A stretch of DNA of 64,000 nucleotides, taken from assembly GCA_964343835.1 (NCBI GenBank), contig CAYFKR010000015.1, positions 1 through 64,000 of the forward strand, given 5' to 3'. The translations under genes and the position numbers were made by a program. This stretch comes from CALEMW01 sp964343835 (GTDB taxonomy: Bacteria; Krumholzibacteriota; Krumholzibacteriia; LZORAL124-64-63). Shown here piece by piece: positions 60,565-64,000 of the stretch. Under the pieces are notes generated by a model. That model was not told the origin of the DNA. It ran no database searches and saw nothing but the letters and a program-made list of their open reading frames with translations. Within the stretch, counting starts at the first letter, position 1, and each line of letters opens with the position of its first letter.

Positions 60565-62631
60565 ATGGACCAGGCCGACGCGCGGGAGAGGATCCGGCGG
60601 CTGCGCGCCGAGATCGCCCGACACGATCACCTCTACTACCGCGAGCACCGCTCCGAGATCGGCGACGCCGAGTACGACGCCCTGGTGCGAGAGCTGGCCG
60701 ACCTGGAAGCGCGTCATCCCGACCTCGCCGACGAGGCCAGCCCCACGCGCACCCCCGGCTCCGACGCCGACGCCCGCTTCGAGAGCCTGCCCCACAGCAG
60801 GCCCATGATCAGCCTCCAGAACAGCTACGAGCTGGACGACGTCGCGGCTTTCGCCGAACGCATCCGCCGCGAGCTCCCCGAGCGCGACATGACGTACACC
60901 GTCGAGCCCAAGATCGACGGCGTGGCCCTGGCGGTCCGCTATCGCGACGGCGTGCTCGAGGCGGCTCTGACCCGCGGCGACGGCACCAAGGGCGACGAGG
61001 TCACCGCCAACGTCCGGACCTTCGCCGAGGTCCCGACCACCCTGCCCGACGGCTGGCGCGACGCCCTGCCCGGCGGCGCCACCGCCGTGGAGGTCCGTGG
61101 CGAGGCCTACTTCACCCTGAGCCGCTTCCGCGCCCTCAACGCCGAGCGCGAGGAGGCCGGGGAGGAGCCCCTGGCCAACCCCCGCAACGCCATGGCCGGC
61201 ACCCTCAAGACCCTCGACTCCGGCGTGGTGGCGGCGCGGGCTCCGTCGGTGTTCTTCTACCAGCTCTTCCCCCTGGAGGGGGACCTGGAACTGGCCACCC
61301 ACCGCGACGAGCTGGCGGCCATCGAGGCCCTCGGCCTGCCCGTGAATCCCTTCCTGCGCACCGCCTCCGACATGGACGGCCTGCGCGCTCACCTCGACGA
61401 ACTGGGTTCCCTGCGCGACGCCCTCGACTACCAGATCGACGGTGCGGTGCTGAAGGTGGACGACCTCTCCCTCCACGACCGCCTCGGCTCCACGGCCAAG
61501 GCCCCCCGCTGGGGACTGGCCTACAAGTACGCCGCCGAAGAGGCGCGGACGGTCCTGGAGTCCGTCACCCTGCAGGTGGGCCGCACCGGCGTGATCACGC
61601 CCGTGGCCGAGCTCCGCCCGGTTCGGCTGGCCGGCACCACCGTGTCGCGGGCCACTCTCCACAACTGGGACGAGATCGAGCGCAAGGACGTGCGCGTGGG
61701 CGACACCGTGGTGGTGGTCAAGGGCGGCGACATCATCCCCAAGGTCCTGCGCGCGGTGGACGAGCTCCGGCCCGCAGGTGCGGAACGCCCCCCGATCCCC
61801 GAGACCTGCCCCGTCTGCGAGGGCCCGGTCGGTCGCGAGGAGGGGGAGGTGGCCGTGCGCTGCCGCAATCCCCTGTGTCCGGCCCAGGTCGCGGGGCGCC
61901 TGAAGCATTTCGTGGGGCGCGAGGCCGCCGACATCGAGGGCCTGGGGGTGCGCGGGATCGCCCAGCTCCTGGAGGCGGGCCTGATCGACGGCCTGCCCGA
62001 CCTCTTCCGCCTGCGGGCCGACGCCCTGGCGCCCCTGCCGGGCTGGGGCGAGACCTCCGCTGCCTCCCTGGTGGAGGCCGCGGAGCGTGCCAAGGACCGG
62101 GACTGGCCCGCCAAGATCTTCGCCCTCGGCATCCGCATGGTGGGCGTGACCACGGCCCGCTCCCTGGCGGCCCGCTACCGCAACATCGACGAGCTGGCCG
62201 CGGTGGATGCGGAGACCATGGTGGCCGACGGCGTCGAGGGCGTGGGCGTCGACGTGGCCGAAGCGGTGGCCGGCTTCTTCCGCGACCCGCGCGGTCGGGC
62301 CCTGGTGGAGGAACTGCGCGCCGTGGGATTCCTGCGTTCCGAGGAGCACGCTCCCGAGCGGGAGGAGGCTCCGGAGGGCACCTGGTTCGAGGGCCGCAAG
62401 GTCGTGCTCACCGGCGCCTTCGAGACCTGGTCCCGCTCCGACGCCAAGAAGCTCGTGGAGGCGCGGGGCGGCAAGGTCACCGGCAGCGTGAGCGGAAAGA
62501 CCGACGCGGTGATCGTGGGCGCCGACCCGGGTTCCAAGCTGGACAAGGCCAGGGATCTGGGCGTGCTCGTCCTGGACGAGGCCGCCTTCGCCCGGCTGCT
62601 GGAAGGGGGGAGCCCCGACGATGTCGACTGA
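60565..62631 (+). CDS. ligA: NAD-dependent DNA ligase
   Basis: 688 residues. Seals nicks using NAD. N-terminal Ia domain (LRAEIARHDHLYYREHRSEI). Adenylation motif VEPKIDGVALAV with catalytic Lys116. OB-fold (VGRTGVITPVAELRPV). Zinc finger (CPVCEGPVGRE; CRNPLCPAQ) with four Cys. HhH region (DIEGLGVRGIAQLLEAGLID). C-terminal BRCT domain (about 608-688, FEGRKVVLTGAFETWSRSDA). ATG at 60565 with GGAG six bases upstream. The last 11 bases overlap the following helicase gene. Confidence 0.97.
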   Translation: MDQADARERIRRLRAEIARHDHLYYREHRSEIGDAEYDALVRELADLEARHPDLADEASPTRTPGSDADARFESLPHSRPMISLQNSYELDDVAAFAERIRRELPERDMTYTVEPKIDGVALAVRYRDGVLEAALTRGDGTKGDEVTANVRTFAEVPTTLPDGWRDALPGGATAVEVRGEAYFTLSRFRALNAEREEAGEEPLANPRNAMAGTLKTLDSGVVAARAPSVFFYQLFPLEGDLELATHRDELAAIEALGLPVNPFLRTASDMDGLRAHLDELGSLRDALDYQIDGAVLKVDDLSLHDRLGSTAKAPRWGLAYKYAAEEARTVLESVTLQVGRTGVITPVAELRPVRLAGTTVSRATLHNWDEIERKDVRVGDTVVVVKGGDIIPKVLRAVDELRPAGAERPPIPETCPVCEGPVGREEGEVAVRCRNPLCPAQVAGRLKHFVGREAADIEGLGVRGIAQLLEAGLIDGLPDLFRLRADALAPLPGWGETSAASLVEAAERAKDRDWPAKIFALGIRMVGVTTARSLAARYRNIDELAAVDAETMVADGVEGVGVDVAEAVAGFFRDPRGRALVEELRAVGFLRSEEHAPEREEAPEGTWFEGRKVVLTGAFETWSRSDAKKLVEARGGKVTGSVSGKTDAVIVGADPGSKLDKARDLGVLVLDEAAFARLLEGGSPDDVD

Positions 62632-64000
62632 CGCCGGCGGCGACCGCTCCCTCTGGATGACCCTCGGCCTCGGCGACGGTCACGGCACCCGCCTGGCCAT
62701 CGACCTGCGCGACCCCTCCCGCCTGGTCGAACTCCCCGACCTCCACCACCTCGACGGACTGCCCGCCGGCGCCATGATCGTCTCCGACGGCGATCGCCCG
62801 GAGCTGGACACCGTCGAGGGCGACCGCATCCTGGTGCCCCGCGCCTTCCTCTGGTCGCTGCTCGCTCCCCGGGAGACCGGTCGTCGTCGGCGGCTGGTCG
62901 TCCACGACCGCCTCGCCGCCGAGCAGCGCCTCCGCGAGGAGGGCCGCCGCATCTGGGACGGCGTGGCGGCCTGGGCATCCCTGGACGCCGACCTGCGTGC
63001 CGGTGTCCGCGACCTCCTGGCTCCCTGGTCCAAGGCCCATGCAACCCTGCTGGACACGCTGGCCTCGCTGGCCTCGCGTCCCGGCGCCGACCCCTTCGCC
63101 GGCTGGGACGACGGCGGCGCCATGCTGCCCGAACCACCCGCCGCACCGCCTTCGCCCCTGCCCGCCGACCCTCTGGACCTCGAGGCCTGGATGGCCGACC
63201 CCGACGGCCTCGGCCGCTTGTACGGCGACGGCTTCCGTCCACGGTTCGGCCAGGGCGATATGGCCCGTGCCGTGGCCGAGAGCCTTTCCGAAGGCCGGCC
63301 GCTGCTGGTGGAGGCCGGCACCGGCGTGGGCAAGACCCTGGGCTACCTGGTGCCCCTGCTGGCCGGCCTGTCGGCGGGGGAGAGGCGCGCCGTCGTCTCC
63401 ACCCACACCCGCGCCCTGCAGGCCCAGATCCTGGAGCAGGATCTGCCGCGCCTCGCAGGCCTCGCTCCCGACCTCACGGCGCGACGCCTGATGGGACGCG
63501 CCAACTACCTGTGCAGGACCCGTCGCCTCCGTTTCCTGCGCTACGGTACCGACTCCCTGGCCGACGCCTGGGCCCTGGCCTCGTTCCGGCTCTGGCTCGC
63601 CGTCACCACCGAGGGCATGCGCGAAGAGGTGGAGGACCATCCCGCCCTGCGCCAGCACCTGGGCGTGCTCTTCGATTCCCCGGAGCCCTGTTCGCCCGCC
63701 GTGTGCTACGGCCGCGAGGAATGCCACGTGCAACGCGCCCGTCGCCTCGCCCGCGATGCCAGGCTCGTGGTGGTGAACCACGCGCTGCTGATGAACGACT
63801 GCGCGGCGGGACACACCCTGGTGGGGGAGTACGACGACCTGGTGGTGGACGAAGCCCATCGCCTGCCCGGGGTGGCCCTGGACACCTTCTCCATCGTCTG
63901 CGACGCCTCGCGATCCGCGGTGCTGGAAGAGCTCGTGGACGCCGCGGCGGACCGCACCCGTGCACCGGCGGTGTCCGAGCGCGTGGCCCGGTCCCTGGAG
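62621..64000 (+). CDS. DinG/XPD-type DNA helicase (N-terminal part, cut by the window end)
   Basis: 460 codons are in the window with no stop; the gene continues beyond 64000. The N-terminal ~205 residues are a family-specific extension. Walker A is EAGTGVGKTLGYLVP (from residue 231). Cys298, Cys357, Cys362 and Cys368 (LMGRANYLC; PCSPAVCYGREEC) are spaced like the 4Fe-4S ligands of XPD/DinG helicases. VVVNHALLM and the DEAH box VVDEAHRLP (410-413) follow. Likely a 5'-3' helicase resolving repair or R-loop intermediates. Start at ATG 62621 inside the ligA end, with a G-rich ribosome site upstream. Confidence 0.85.
   Translation, partial: MSTDAGGDRSLWMTLGLGDGHGTRLAIDLRDPSRLVELPDLHHLDGLPAGAMIVSDGDRPELDTVEGDRILVPRAFLWSLLAPRETGRRRRLVVHDRLAAEQRLREEGRRIWDGVAAWASLDADLRAGVRDLLAPWSKAHATLLDTLASLASRPGADPFAGWDDGGAMLPEPPAAPPSPLPADPLDLEAWMADPDGLGRLYGDGFRPRFGQGDMARAVAESLSEGRPLLVEAGTGVGKTLGYLVPLLAGLSAGERRAVVSTHTRALQAQILEQDLPRLAGLAPDLTARRLMGRANYLCRTRRLRFLRYGTDSLADAWALASFRLWLAVTTEGMREEVEDHPALRQHLGVLFDSPEPCSPAVCYGREECHVQRARRLARDARLVVVNHALLMNDCAAGHTLVGEYDDLVVDEAHRLPGVALDTFSIVCDASRSAVLEELVDAAADRTRAPAVSERVARSLE

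Noticed and set aside
59712..62660. 982-codon plus-strand frame across the BamA-like and ligA genes
   Set aside because: Out-of-frame shadow of two strongly supported proteins, Arg/Gly/Pro-rich.

Overview
The window is about 64 kb of a very G+C-rich bacterial chromosome (around 70% by eye). It is gene-dense, with many 4-base ATGA/GTGA start-stop overlaps, frequent GTG starts and G-rich Shine-Dalgarno sites. The gene content points to a Gram-negative-type cell of the FCB superphylum or a neighbouring candidate phylum, for example the Krumholzibacteriota/Eiseniibacteriota type. The indications are PorU-like C25 and PorV-like proteins, C-terminal FlgD/T9SS-type sorting domains, DUF5683-like proteins, a BamA/TamA barrel and LL-diaminopimelate aminotransferase. 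The phylum assignment is inference. No rRNA, tRNA, CRISPR array, insertion sequence or phage gene was recognised. A run of ten N bases (30979-30988) marks an assembly gap inside a helicase gene.

Layout. 1-650: an A+T-richer fragment of a secreted-family gene. 654-3328 (minus): a possible 21-residue membrane peptide and a PDZ-membrane-GAF-PP2C phosphatase. 3547-11901 (plus): a housekeeping run valS, rodZ-like, uvrB, nadC, birA, coaX. 11969-15980: an exported alpha/beta-hydrolase-like protein and a convergent GH13 enzyme. 16153-18348: groES-groEL with a promoter, a degenerate CIRCE operator and an exceptional 30-bp perfect inverted repeat. 18423-22537: a GT4 glycosyltransferase followed by a yqeC-mocA-xdhC-yqeB set for maturing molybdenum hydroxylases. 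22630-29180: TPR protein, dapL, folB-folK, deoxynucleoside kinase, panB-panC and a GlmU N-terminal-domain protein. 29192-34755: HIT protein, LytR_C protein, DUF4321, tatA, the mrfA-mrfB-like DNA repair pair and a small winged-helix protein. 34829-43487: SurA/PpiD-like isomerase (minus), M23 peptidase, dnaE and accA.

43721-60552 is the most distinctive block: a co-directional cell-envelope locus that looks like a compact type IX-like secretion/surface-anchoring module. It encodes a Trm112-like protein, a C25 (PorU-like) peptidase with its own sorting domain, a PorV-like barrel, an M6 metalloprotease carrying the same kind of C-terminal domain (likely cargo), two paralogous DUF5683-like proteins, an NHL-repeat lipoprotein, a 1136-residue beta-rich outer-membrane protein and a BamA/TamA-family barrel. 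It is preceded by a structured leader with an intrinsic terminator. A candidate leader peptide inside strong palindromes lies between porU and porV. The PorK/L/M/N motor and a full-length SprA are not in the window. The window closes with ligA and the start of a DinG/XPD-type helicase cut by the window edge.

The main regulatory signals read by eye are sigma70-like promoters ahead of valS, groES, the TPR gene, the winged-helix gene, dnaE and accA, the CIRCE-like operator, and two leaders that could be attenuators or small RNAs (ahead of the PpiD-like gene and ahead of the trm112-porU operon). All coordinates and motifs come from direct reading; family names rest on remembered family signatures, without database searches.
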